Positions 51,712 to 60,455 of a stretch of DNA of 64,000 bases are shown here, piece by piece. The notes beneath the pieces were generated by a model. That model had not been told where the DNA came from. It worked only from the letters and a program-made list of their open reading frames with translations, and made no database searches. The DNA comes from Umezawaea tangerina (GTDB lineage: Bacteria; Actinomycetota; Actinomycetes; Mycobacteriales; Pseudonocardiaceae): contig NZ_PVTF01000005.1 of NCBI RefSeq assembly GCF_003002815.1, positions 186,001 through 250,000 on the forward strand, read 5' to 3'. Each line of letters starts with the position of its first letter. Within the stretch, counting starts at the first letter, position 1. The position numbers and the translations under genes are program-made.

Positions 51712-52361
51712 CAGGTCACCGCGGTCACCACCACGACCGTGGCGGCGGCGGTGGACGCGGCGATGGCGGCCGCCGTCCTGGCCACCGCAGTGCCCACCGC
51801 CGCGGCACCCCAGTTGCCGCGTTCCAGATCCTTCGCGCGCCGGTGGACCTCACCCGACCACGCCAGCGGCGGCCGCAACAGGGGCAGCGCGCCGCTCGCC
51901 GACAGCAGCGCGACCAGCGCGGCGGTGCGGGGATCGGCGTCCTCGCCGTCGACCAGCACGGCGCGGATCCGCTGCCGGACCTCCTCCTCGTGCCGCACGT
52001 CCTCCGCGGGCAGCCTGGTCGTGCGGAACAGGCCCAGCACGCGCTTCTCCTCCCGGCGGACGAAACCCTTGTCCACGAGGCGGTCGACCACCCGCTGCCA
52101 CAGACCGGAGCCGATCCTGAGCAGGGTCGCGTCCACGGACCGGGGCTTGTCGGCGACCTTCTCGTACCCCAGGCGCAGCAACGGGTCCTCCGGTGCGGTG
52201 CCCACGGGCAGCACCTTCTTGTCCCGGACCTCGACGAGGCCCGCCAGCGCCAGCTCCACCAGCACCGCGCCGCCCGTTGTGTAGTGCAGGGTCCCCGCGG
52301 CGGCCGGGGTCCCGGACTCGTCGTCCATCAACAGCAGCGCGAGGTCTTCGGCTATCAGCAT
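51711..52361 (-). CDS. GPP34 (GOLPH3-like) family protein
   Basis: This 216-residue protein matches the GPP34/Vps74 fold. It opens LIAEDLALLLMDDESG, followed by LVELALAGLVEV near residue 33, a winged helical core with LVDKGFVRREEKRVLGLFRTTRLP near 95-118, and VRQRIRAVLVDGEDADPRTAALVALLSASG near 128-157. The C-terminus is a hydrophobic Ala/Thr/Val segment that may touch the membrane. Eukaryotic members bind PI4P; the bacterial role is unknown. AAGGGGAG precedes ATG 52361, nine bases after the response regulator stop, so it is in the two-component operon. Confidence 0.88.
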   Translation of the reverse strand: MLIAEDLALLLMDDESGTPAAAGTLHYTTGGAVLVELALAGLVEVRDKKVLPVGTAPEDPLLRLGYEKVADKPRSVDATLLRIGSGLWQRVVDRLVDKGFVRREEKRVLGLFRTTRLPAEDVRHEEEVRQRIRAVLVDGEDADPRTAALVALLSASGALPLLRPPLAWSGEVHRRAKDLERGNWGAAAVGTAVARTAAAIAASTAAATVVVVTAVT

Positions 52362-52370
52362 GGTCTCCCC

Positions 52371-52973
52371 TTAGAGCCAGTCGTGTTCTCTTGCGTACCG
52401 GGCGGCTTCGTGCCTGGTCCTGGTCTGCGTCTTCTGCATCGCGTTGGACAGGTAGTTGCGGACGGTGCCCTCCGCGAGGTGGAGCCGGACCGCGATGTCG
52501 GCGACCGAGTAGCCCTCCCTGGTCACCCGCAGCACGTCGACCTCGCGGTCGGTGAGCGGGCAGTCGTCGATCACCGCGAGCGCGGAGACGTCCGGGTCGA
52601 TCCACCGCCTGCCGCCGTGCAGGGCGGCGATCACCGACGTGATGAGGGAGGGGTCCGCGGACTTGCTGACGAACCCCTGCACGCCGAGCTTGAGCGCCTT
52701 GCGCAGCACACCGGGCCGCGCGTGCCGGGTCAGCATGAGGACCACCTGCTCGGGACGCACCCGGCGGATCTCCGCGACCGCCCCCAACCCGTCCACGGTG
52801 GGCATCTCCAGGTCGATCACGAGGACGTCCGGCCGGTGTTCGAGCGTGGCGGCGACGGCCTGCTCGCCGTCCTCGGCCTCCGCGAGGACGGTGATGTCGC
52901 CCACCAGCGGGAGCAGCGCGGCCATCGCCTTGCGCAGGAGGGCTTCGTCGTCGGCCAGCACCACGGTGGTCAT
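52371..52973 (-). CDS. NarL/LuxR-type response regulator
   Basis: This 200-residue protein has a receiver domain with Asp8-Asp9, phosphoacceptor Asp54 (LVIDLEMP) and Lys in VSKSA near 104. The LuxR helix-turn-helix is near 135-195 (LTDREVDVLRV, SVADIAVRLHLAEGTVRNYLSNAMQKTQ). It closely resembles DesR-type regulators of membrane-sensing systems. ATG 52973 overlaps the kinase stop (ATGA). It should be phosphorylated by that kinase, and its own operon, including the GPP34 gene, is a likely target. Confidence 0.9.
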   Translation of the reverse strand: MTTVVLADDEALLRKAMAALLPLVGDITVLAEAEDGEQAVAATLEHRPDVLVIDLEMPTVDGLGAVAEIRRVRPEQVVLMLTRHARPGVLRKALKLGVQGFVSKSADPSLITSVIAALHGGRRWIDPDVSALAVIDDCPLTDREVDVLRVTREGYSVADIAVRLHLAEGTVRNYLSNAMQKTQTRTRHEAARYAREHDWL

Positions 52974-54097
52974 CGCGCCACCGCCGACCGGAAGGCCGCG
53001 GCCGTGACGAACTCGCCGTCGTGTCGCGTCACCGTCAGCTCTCCCCCCTCACCCGCGAGCCTCTCCCTGAGCGTGGACAGGCCGCGCAGTTCCGGCGGTC
53101 CGCCGTCGTGCGCGCCGTCGTTGACGATCGTGATCCCGAACTCCGACAGCGTGATCCGCACCTGTGCCGCCTGGGCGTGGCGGAGGATGTTGGTCGTCGT
53201 CTCGCGCAGGACCTGGCCGAGCAGTTCACCCGCGCGTCCGTCCACTTGCGCCTCCCGGACGATCCGAACGCGGATGCCCGCGGCCTCGAACAGGTTCTTG
53301 GCGTTCTCCAGCTCTCCCGCGAGGTTGAGCCGCCGCTGGGCGTACGCGAGCTCCTTGGTCTGCTTGATCGTGTCGCCGACCAGGGCGTGCACCTCGCGCA
53401 GCTCCTGCTCCGCACGCCCGGCGTCCACCCGCACCAGCCTCTCCGCCAGCGCCGTCTTGAGCTTCACCACGTGCAACGTGTGCCCCTGGATGTCGTGCAG
53501 CTCGCTGGCGAACCGGATCCGCTCCCGCGCCACGGCCAGCTCCGCCTCCTGCTCGCGCGCCTCCTCCAGCTCCGCCATGAGGCGGTAGAAGGCCTGGTTG
53601 GCGAACATGAAACCGAGCGTGCACACGGCGACGGCGGTCGGGACGAGCGCGTACTGGAAGAGGACCCCGCCGGTGCTCCCCCGCGAGACCAGCAACCGCG
53701 TCGCGCCCACCGCGGCGACGAACGCCGTGAGCGCCACCGCGGCCGGAATCCGGTACCGCGGCAGCTGCGGCACGACGAGCGGGCCGACGATCGTGAGGCT
53801 GTAGAACGCGGTGGCGCTGCCACCGACCAGCACGCCGAAGACCCACACCGCCGCGCTGGAACCCAGGCACGGCAACGCGATGGCGAGGAGGTCGTCCTGC
53901 GCCCACCGCACGACCGCGACCATGGCGACGAGCACCCCGGCGACCAGCACGGCCGCCTCCCACCAGGTGCTGGAGTCGAACGCGATCAGCAGCGTCCCGA
54001 CCGGGACGATCACCGCGAGCTGCGTGGTGATGTTCAGCCTGCGCATCCTGCCGCGGGCGGTGCGCTCGGACACCGCGCCCGGCGATTCGGTGTCCAC
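52970..54097 (-). CDS. DesK-like sensor histidine kinase
   Basis: This 375-residue kinase has five to six N-terminal helices (residues 25-170) forming a membrane sensor without an extracellular domain, as in DesK. A dimerisation/phosphoacceptor helix contains ELHDIQGHTLHVV near 200-212, with His in HDIQGH. The ATPase domain has LRETTTNILRHAQA near 295-308 (N box) and a degenerate G region near LRGLSTLRERLAG. GTG 54097 follows GGAGG; the frame extends to 54223 without support. It senses a membrane state and passes phosphate to the regulator translated from the overlapping gene. Confidence 0.88.
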   Translation of the reverse strand: MDTESPGAVSERTARGRMRRLNITTQLAVIVPVGTLLIAFDSSTWWEAAVLVAGVLVAMVAVVRWAQDDLLAIALPCLGSSAAVWVFGVLVGGSATAFYSLTIVGPLVVPQLPRYRIPAAVALTAFVAAVGATRLLVSRGSTGGVLFQYALVPTAVAVCTLGFMFANQAFYRLMAELEEAREQEAELAVARERIRFASELHDIQGHTLHVVKLKTALAERLVRVDAGRAEQELREVHALVGDTIKQTKELAYAQRRLNLAGELENAKNLFEAAGIRVRIVREAQVDGRAGELLGQVLRETTTNILRHAQAAQVRITLSEFGITIVNDGAHDGGPPELRGLSTLRERLAGEGGELTVTRHDGEFVTAAAFRSAVAR

Positions 54098-54229
54098 TTC
54101 GGCCTCCGTGGTCGACGGTGTTGCCCGCCCAGTATCGAGCCGGGTGGACGACCGCACCAGTGACACCACGTCATACCGGTGTGGCGGAACCGCCTGCCCT
54201 GTGATGGGCGGTGGTGCACCCACGAGCGA

Positions 54230-55786
54230 TCAGCCTGGCTCGGCCGCGCAGGCCAGGTCCTCGGTGACGCGCTTGCCCGTGACGAGGAACTCGGAGGCCT
54301 TGTCGTTGGCGCACTTGTTCTCCTTGAACGGGTAGGCGAGGTGGCCGCCCTGGTCGACGGTGATCATCCGGGCCCGGTCGCCCAGCGCACCGCGCATCTT
54401 CCTCGCCACGGCCAGCGGCGTGATGGGGTCGCGGAGGTTCTGCACGATGAGGACGTTCGAGGGCCCTTGGCCGGTGATGCGGGTCTGGGGCTCCACCGGG
54501 TCCGGCCAGAAGGCGCAGGGACCGATGTTCGACGCGGCCGAGCCGAACATCGGGTGCGCCACCCGGTCCTCGGCGTGTTCGTCCACATAGGTCTGCACGG
54601 ACGTCGGCCACCGCGAGTCGTTGCAGAGCACGTGGAGCTGGCTCGCGAGGTAGTTGTCGGCGGGCTTGGCGGGCCAGCGCACCGCGTCCTCCTGGTCGGC
54701 ACTGGCCGGACCGGCCGTGGTGCCACCGCTCGGCTTGCTCTCCGTGCTCGGCGCGGCATCGGGCCTCCACGTGCCGTTGTCCACGTCGCGCCAGGTCTCG
54801 GCGAGCTTCCCGAGGGCGTTGTCGTAGTACATGCCGCCGAACGTGGTCTGGCGGAACAGCCCACCGGCGTCGGTGCCGATACCGGGCAGCGCGTCGAGCC
54901 TCGCCGTGAGCTCGTAGTACTTCGCGGTCACCTGCTCCGGGGTCGTGCCGAGGCCGTAGTCGGGGTGGTTGGCGGCGACGTACTCGGCGAAGTCGGGGAA
55001 GCGGTCCTCGAAGCCCTGGGCGAACATCCGCGAGCCTTCGCGGTCCCACCCGCCAGGGCCCAGCGAGCTGTCGATGAGCACGCGGTCGGTGCTCGCCGGG
55101 AACAGCGTCGTGTAGACCGCGCCCAGGTAGGTGCCGTAGGAGATGCCGAAGTAGGAGGCCTTCTCCTCCCCCAGTGCGGCCCGCACCCGGTCGAGGTCCC
55201 TGGCCGTGTTCGCGGTGCTGATGTGCGGGAGGAGGTCCTGGGACGCGGAGTGGGCGCAGTTGTCGGCGACCTGCTTGACCAGCACGGCCTTCGTGCGCAC
55301 GTCGTCGGCGGTGGCGGCGTGCAGCGGGATGTTGGTGTAGTAGGCGGGTGTCTTGGCCAGGTCGCAGGTGACGGGTGTGCTGCGGCCGACGCCGCGCGGG
55401 TCCATGCCGATGACGTCGTAGCTGTCCAGCACGTCCTGCGGCAGTCCGACGGCCTTCAGGTCGAGCGGGTGCCTGAGCCCTTCACCGCCGGGTCCGCCGG
55501 AGTTCGTGAGCAGGATCCCCCGCCGCTTCTCCGGGTGCGTGCTGGCCAGTCGCGAGATCGCGATCTGGATCTTCCTGCCGTCGGGCGCGTGGTAGTCCAA
55601 CGGCACGTCGAGCAGGGCGCACTCAAGGCCGGGCCCGCCCGCGTCCTGCGGGCAAAGGCCCCACCGCACTTCCGCACGGGTCGGCGCACTCGAGCTCGGT
55701 GTGGCCGTGCAGGCCACTGTGGACGCAGCGACAACCACCGCCGCGAGGGCGAGGCGGGATTTCCTCCGCAGGTGAACGTTCGACAT
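54230..55786 (-). CDS. Secreted tripeptidyl-aminopeptidase-like alpha/beta hydrolase (lipoprotein)
   Basis: This 518-residue S33-type hydrolase begins with a signal peptide ending in STVAC, a lipobox, so it is probably membrane-anchored outside the cell. The hydrolase core has NSGGPGGEG near residue 95 (oxyanion loop), nucleophile Ser in GISYGTYLG near 215, a C-terminal TAP-type domain with LRDPITP (Asp), and DQGGHLAY with the catalytic His near 485. Such Streptomyces-type enzymes trim peptides or hydrolyse esters and amides. Mature-region cysteines suggest disulfides. The start is ATG 55786. It is divergent from the acyltransferase-like gene. Confidence 0.86.
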   Translation of the reverse strand: MSNVHLRRKSRLALAAVVVAASTVACTATPSSSAPTRAEVRWGLCPQDAGGPGLECALLDVPLDYHAPDGRKIQIAISRLASTHPEKRRGILLTNSGGPGGEGLRHPLDLKAVGLPQDVLDSYDVIGMDPRGVGRSTPVTCDLAKTPAYYTNIPLHAATADDVRTKAVLVKQVADNCAHSASQDLLPHISTANTARDLDRVRAALGEEKASYFGISYGTYLGAVYTTLFPASTDRVLIDSSLGPGGWDREGSRMFAQGFEDRFPDFAEYVAANHPDYGLGTTPEQVTAKYYELTARLDALPGIGTDAGGLFRQTTFGGMYYDNALGKLAETWRDVDNGTWRPDAAPSTESKPSGGTTAGPASADQEDAVRWPAKPADNYLASQLHVLCNDSRWPTSVQTYVDEHAEDRVAHPMFGSAASNIGPCAFWPDPVEPQTRITGQGPSNVLIVQNLRDPITPLAVARKMRGALGDRARMITVDQGGHLAYPFKENKCANDKASEFLVTGKRVTEDLACAAEPG

Positions 55787-55936
55787 GCTGGTGATCCCAC
55801 TCCCCGCGGCGATCGTCCGGCAGGGTCGCCACGTCACCACCGGACATGACGTGACGTCACTGGCGCCGGTCGTGCGCCGCGCCGAACACCGTTCACACCG
55901 GCGGCGGACGGGGCGCAACCCGGTAAGGTCGACCGC

Positions 55937-56881
55937 GTGGACCCGCACGACACCGCCGCCCGGCTCGGGGTACCCGTCGAGGAGGTCGACCGCGTGCACC
56001 GGCTCGCCGGTGACCGGCCGTCGGCTCCCCTGCCCGCCAAGTCCGACGCGCCCGCGATCCTCGACCGCCTCGCGGTGCGCCCGGACGACGCCGCCGAGAT
56101 CATGGCCGGGTGGCCGGACCACGACTCTCCACTGTGGACTCCCGAGCTGCGCTGGCTGCTCGACCGCTCGACCGCCCTGGTCCGCGCCGACCTCGGCGGC
56201 CACGCGTGGCTCCCGCCCGGCCCGGAGCTGCCCCGCGACCGGGGTCCCGCCTGGCGGCACCTCTACGTGTACGCCTACCTGGCCCTGGTCGACGTCGTCG
56301 TGGGGTACCACCGCGACCACGGCATCCCCGACGCCGTGTCGTGGACGACCCTCGCCGACCTGGGTCGCAACCTCGCGGTCGACCGGCGGATGCACCGCGA
56401 GGGCTGGCCGGTCATGCAGAGCTGGCTGACGCTGCACGCGCGCGGCGGCGTCTACGAACTGGGCCGGTTGCAGCACCAACGCGGCGGCACGGCCATCGGC
56501 CTGCACGTGCCCGAGTCCGGGCCGCTGACCCCGGAGTCCGTCACGGCGTCGCTCGACGAGGCCCGCGCGTTCTTCCCGCGCCACTTCCCCGACGAGCACT
56601 ACACGGCGTTCTCCTGCGGCTCGTGGCTGCTCGACCCGCAACTGCTGGAGTACCTGCCCGCGGACTCCAACATCGTCCGGTTCCAGCGGAGGTTCGAGCT
56701 GGAACCCTACGAGGAGCCGGAAGGCCTCGACGCCGACGTCGAGGCGCTGCGGTTCGTGTTCCGCACCCTGACCACACCCCTGGACCGGCTGCCGCAGCGC
56801 ACCTCGCTCCAGCGCGCGGTCGTCGGCCACTTCAAGGCCGGTGGCCACCTGCACTGGCGCAGCGGCCGCTTCCCGCTCTGA
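55937..56881 (+). CDS. N-acyltransferase-like protein (NAT_N/GNAT_C type)
   Basis: This 314-residue cytoplasmic protein resembles the actinobacterial acyltransferase-domain proteins formed of a helical N-terminal domain (about 1-150, with AWRHLYVYAYLALVDVV near 112-128) and a GNAT-like C-terminal domain. The latter has GGVYELGRLQHQRGGTAIGLHVPESGPLTPESV near 172-204 and HYTAFSCGSWLLDPQLLEYLPADSNIVRFQRRF near 228-260. The substrate is unknown. The start is GTG 55937. It precedes the SARP gene by 98 bases in the same direction and may be co-regulated with it. Confidence 0.72.
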   Translation: MDPHDTAARLGVPVEEVDRVHRLAGDRPSAPLPAKSDAPAILDRLAVRPDDAAEIMAGWPDHDSPLWTPELRWLLDRSTALVRADLGGHAWLPPGPELPRDRGPAWRHLYVYAYLALVDVVVGYHRDHGIPDAVSWTTLADLGRNLAVDRRMHREGWPVMQSWLTLHARGGVYELGRLQHQRGGTAIGLHVPESGPLTPESVTASLDEARAFFPRHFPDEHYTAFSCGSWLLDPQLLEYLPADSNIVRFQRRFELEPYEEPEGLDADVEALRFVFRTLTTPLDRLPQRTSLQRAVVGHFKAGGHLHWRSGRFPL

Positions 56882-56979
56882 CGGGTCCCGCGGCCCGTAC
56901 GACATTCGGGGAGAACCCCACCCGCCACCGGCGATCCGTCCGATAATTTCGGTAGGACACCCTGGGGGGGGAGTGGCTC

Positions 56980-59900
56980 ATGCGGATCCGCGTGTTGGGA
57001 CCGGTCACCGTGGGGACGGAGACCGGGGCGAGCGGGCTCGGCGGCCCGAAGCCGAAGGCGCTGCTGGTCGCCCTGCTGCGGCAGGCGCGGCACGTGGTCG
57101 CCACCGAACGGCTCGTGGACCTGCTGTGGGACGACTCGCCGCCGTCCTCGGCCACGGCGCTGGTGCACACCTACGTGTCGGTGCTGCGCCGGGGGATGGC
57201 CGCGGCCGGACTGGCCGAGGCGGTGCGCACCCGCGCCCCCGGCTACCTGCTCGACGTCGAGCACGGGGAGTGCGACGTCGACCTGTTCGAACACGAGCAC
57301 GAGCGGGCGCGCGAGGCGGAGCGCGACGGGGCGTTCGCCCTGGCCCACGAGCACTACCGGCGGGCGCTGTCGCTGTGGCGAGGACAGGCTCTCGGCGGGG
57401 TGGACGCCCGGTTCGCCGTCGCCTGGGCCGACGAGCTGCACGAACGCAGGCTGGCCGCGCGCGACGGGCTGGCCCGGTCCGACCTGGCGCTGGGCCGCGC
57501 CGAGGACGCCGCCCACGAACTGCGCGGACTGGTCACCGAACACCCGCTGCGCGAGGAGACCCGCGCCCTGCTGATGCGCGCCCTCGCCGAGTCCGGCAGG
57601 CAGGCCGACGCCCTGGAGGTCTACCGCGAGGGGCGCCGCCACCTGCTCGACGAGCTGGGCATCGAGCCCGGCAGGCCGTTGCGGGACCTGCACACCGCCA
57701 TCCTCGACGGCTCGGTGCCCGCCACCCGCGCCACCCCCGCGTCCCCCGTCCGCGTCTCCGCCCGTCCCGTGGCGCACACCCTCCCGCCCGACATCGGCGA
57801 CTTCACCGGGCGCACCGGCGAACTGGCCTCGGTGCTGGCGCTGGGCGGCACCCCGCCCGACGACCGCGTCACCAGGCCTGTCGTGGTGGTGTCCGGTGCG
57901 GGCGGGACCGGCAAGTCGACGCTGGCCGTGCACGCCGCGCACCGCCTCGCCCCGCGCTACCCCGACGGCCAGCTGTTCGTGGACCTGCGCGGGTTCGGCG
58001 CGGAACTGAGCCCGTTCACCGCCCTGGGCCGATTCCTGACCGCGCTGGGCGTGCGCGCCGCCGACCTGCCCACCACCCTGGACGAGCGGATCGCGCTGTA
58101 CCGGCAGCGCTTGGCCGGTCTGCGGCTGATCATCGTGCTGGACAACGCCCGCGCCGAGCAGCAGGTCCGCCCGCTGCTCCCCGGCGAACCGGGCTGCCTG
58201 GTGCTGGTGACCAGCCGGTCCAGGCTGGCCGGCATCGGCGGCGCGTTCCCCGTCGAGCTGGAGGTCCTGCGGACCCCGTCCGCGCTGGAGATGCTGGGCA
58301 AGATCATCGGACCGGAGCGGGTCGCGGGCGACCCGGACGCCGCCGGGCGCATCGCCGCCCTGTGCGCGGGCGTGCCGCTGGCCATCCGCGCGGCCGGCGC
58401 GAAACTGCTGGCCCGACCGCACTGGCCGCTCAAGTCGCTGGCCGCCCGCCTGGCCGACGAACGGCGCAGGCTCGACGAGCTGACCGTCGGCGACCTGGCC
58501 ATCCGGTCCTGCCTGTCGCTGAACTACGCCGAGCTGGACGACCGCAGGCGGCGCGCGTTCCACCTGCTGTGCCTGCTCGACCTGCCCGACTTCGGCTGGT
58601 GGTTGGCCGCACCGCTGCTGGACGTCGACACCGCCGAGGCAGAGGACGTCGTCGAGCACCTGGTCGACCTGCGGCTGCTCGACGTCGCCGGGGTCGACCA
58701 GATCGGCCGGGTCCGCTACCGCTTCCACGACCTCGTCCAGCTCTTCGGCGCCGAGCAGGCCGCCGAGCACGAGACCCGCGAGACCGTGACCGACGCCGTG
58801 GCGCGCTCGCTGACCGCGTGGGCGGACCTGGTCGAGGCGGGGGCACGTCGGCTGCCGCGGGTGACCCTTGGCCTGCGGATCGCGCCGAGCCGACAGGCCG
58901 AGGCCCACCCCGAGCTGATCGCCGAGGTCGAAGCGGACCCCGTGGGCTGGCTCAGGGCGGAGACCAGCACCGTGGTGCGCGCCGTGGAACGGGCTCGTGA
59001 GCTCGGTGTCGGCCGGACCGCCACCCTGCTGGTGTCCTCCCTGCTCTCGTCGACCTTCGCCGTGCGCAACGAGTTCGACGGGTGGCAACGCACCCAGGAG
59101 GTCGCGCTCGCCCTGGCCCGCGAAGGCCACGACCGGCGCGCCGAGGCGGTCGTGCTGGCCGGTTTGGGCCAGCTGCACTACGAGAAGGACGACTTCGCCA
59201 CCGCCCGGACCCACTTCGAGCAGGCCCTGCGGCACGCCGACGCCGTCGACGACGACGCCGTGCGCGCGGTGTGCCTGGTCGGCATCGGCACCGTGCGCCG
59301 GGAACAGGGCCACGTCGTCCCCGCGACGTACGCCCTCACCACCGCGGCCGACCTGGCCGAACGCCTCGGCGAGGACAGCGTGGTCGCCGCCGCCGAGTAC
59401 GGCCTCGGCGCCCTGCACCGCGACCACGGCGACCTCGGTGAGGCCGCCGACCGGTTCCGCCGGGCCGCGCACCGCTACGCCGCCGTGGAGGACCCGCGCG
59501 GTGAGGCCCTGGCCATGCGCGGCCTGAGCCTGTGCCACCGGGCTCGCGGCGAGTACCGGGAGGCCGCCGACCTCAGCGGCCGGGCCGCCGCGAACCTCCT
59601 CGCGGCGGGCGACGAACTGGGCGCCACCTACTCCCGGCAGGCGTGGGTGAAGGCGAGCCTGCGCCTGGTCCCCGCCGTCGACCTGGTCGGCCCGCTGGTC
59701 GAGTGCCTGGCGGTGTGCGAACGCGGCCACGACCGGTTCGGCGTCGCCCTGGTCACCCGCACCCTCGGCGAGCTCCACCTGGCCCGCAACGACCTCCCCG
59801 CCGCCCGCGAGCACCTGACCGCGGCACTGGCCCTGTGGACCGAGCTCGGCCTGGACGTCTGGCGCGCCCGCACCCTGCGCGACTTGGCCGCCGCCGACCC

Positions 59901-60030
59901 GTCCCGGCAGGACGAGCACTGGACCGCCGCCCTCGACCTGCTGCACGGCACCGGCGCGCGCGAGGAGCGCGAGCTCGCCGCCACCACCCCGCGGCAGTGG
60001 CGCGACACCGTCCGCCGACAGGCGACCTAG
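56980..60030 (+). CDS. SARP-type regulator with NB-ARC and TPR domains (AfsR-like)
   Basis: This 1016-residue multidomain activator has an OmpR-like winged DNA-binding domain at residues 1-95 (MRIRVLGPV, GPKPKALLVALL). The bacterial transcriptional activation domain is at about 98-245 (ECDVDLFEHE, LLDELGIEPGRPLRDLH). The NB-ARC ATPase spans about 290-580, with Walker A GAGGTGKST near 306 and a Walker B IIVLDN near 386. TPR-like helical repeats run from about 690 to the end. AfsR/DnrI proteins of this shape activate secondary-metabolite or developmental genes. ATG 56980 follows a G-rich ribosome site. Its TAG stop coincides with the target duplication of the insertion element; the site without the element would still read TAG, so the gene is intact. 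Confidence 0.92.
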   Translation: MRIRVLGPVTVGTETGASGLGGPKPKALLVALLRQARHVVATERLVDLLWDDSPPSSATALVHTYVSVLRRGMAAAGLAEAVRTRAPGYLLDVEHGECDVDLFEHEHERAREAERDGAFALAHEHYRRALSLWRGQALGGVDARFAVAWADELHERRLAARDGLARSDLALGRAEDAAHELRGLVTEHPLREETRALLMRALAESGRQADALEVYREGRRHLLDELGIEPGRPLRDLHTAILDGSVPATRATPASPVRVSARPVAHTLPPDIGDFTGRTGELASVLALGGTPPDDRVTRPVVVVSGAGGTGKSTLAVHAAHRLAPRYPDGQLFVDLRGFGAELSPFTALGRFLTALGVRAADLPTTLDERIALYRQRLAGLRLIIVLDNARAEQQVRPLLPGEPGCLVLVTSRSRLAGIGGAFPVELEVLRTPSALEMLGKIIGPERVAGDPDAAGRIAALCAGVPLAIRAAGAKLLARPHWPLKSLAARLADERRRLDELTVGDLAIRSCLSLNYAELDDRRRRAFHLLCLLDLPDFGWWLAAPLLDVDTAEAEDVVEHLVDLRLLDVAGVDQIGRVRYRFHDLVQLFGAEQAAEHETRETVTDAVARSLTAWADLVEAGARRLPRVTLGLRIAPSRQAEAHPELIAEVEADPVGWLRAETSTVVRAVERARELGVGRTATLLVSSLLSSTFAVRNEFDGWQRTQEVALALAREGHDRRAEAVVLAGLGQLHYEKDDFATARTHFEQALRHADAVDDDAVRAVCLVGIGTVRREQGHVVPATYALTTAADLAERLGEDSVVAAAEYGLGALHRDHGDLGEAADRFRRAAHRYAAVEDPRGEALAMRGLSLCHRARGEYREAADLSGRAAANLLAAGDELGATYSRQAWVKASLRLVPAVDLVGPLVECLAVCERGHDRFGVALVTRTLGELHLARNDLPAAREHLTAALALWTELGLDVWRARTLRDLAAADPSRQDEHWTAALDLLHGTGAREERELAATTPRQWRDTVRRQAT

Positions 60031-60195
60031 GGCGTGTGTCGAAGTCCGTGTTCGCGGTAGCCGGGCCTGAGGCGGCCCCTGGCGGTGCGGCCGACTGGCC
60101 CGCATACAACAGCGGTATGCGGGCCAGTCGGCCGCACCGCCAGGAACCACCTCAGGCGCGACTCCCATCGAACGAGACTTCGACACACGCCCTAG
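60027..60195. mobile_element. IS5-type miniature inverted-repeat element with CTAG target duplication
   Basis: A 161-base element (60031-60191) is bounded by perfect 16-bp terminal inverted repeats, GGCGTGTGTCGAAGTC and its complement. It is flanked by CTAG on both sides, fitting the YTAR target of IS5-group transposons. Its centre is a 30-bp perfect stem (60078-60107 with 60115-60144) around a 7-base loop, with further matches outside (CCTGAGG/CCTCAGG). It carries no transposase gene, so it is non-autonomous. It lies right after the SARP gene and upstream of the hydrolase pair, and its hairpin could end SARP transcripts. Confidence 0.75.
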
Positions 60196-60455
60196 AGGCG
60201 ATCTACAGGTGCGCGAGGCCTGCCTGTACGCCACTTGGAGCCGACCTGCAGGCGTGGTCGCCAGGCTTCTGGTTGTCAGCGAAGACGACGACCGGGAACC
60301 GAGGTGCGACCACGACGCCCACCGCGGGAACGCCGTCCCCGGCCTGGGGGCCCGCCCGACCGGACGTCGTGCTCGTCGCACCGCCGCACGAGTGGACACC
60401 GCTCGCGCCCGACCCGGTGAACCAGAAACCGCCGAACTCCCGGAAGGACCGGACC

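Noticed and set aside
60027-60195. Truncation of the SARP gene by the insertion element
   Set aside because: The CTAG duplication contains the TAG stop, and the reconstructed empty site still reads TAG in frame, so the protein end is unchanged.
60027-60195. Phage attachment site
   Set aside because: There is no tRNA, integrase or direct att core; the structure is terminal inverted repeats with a four-base duplication.
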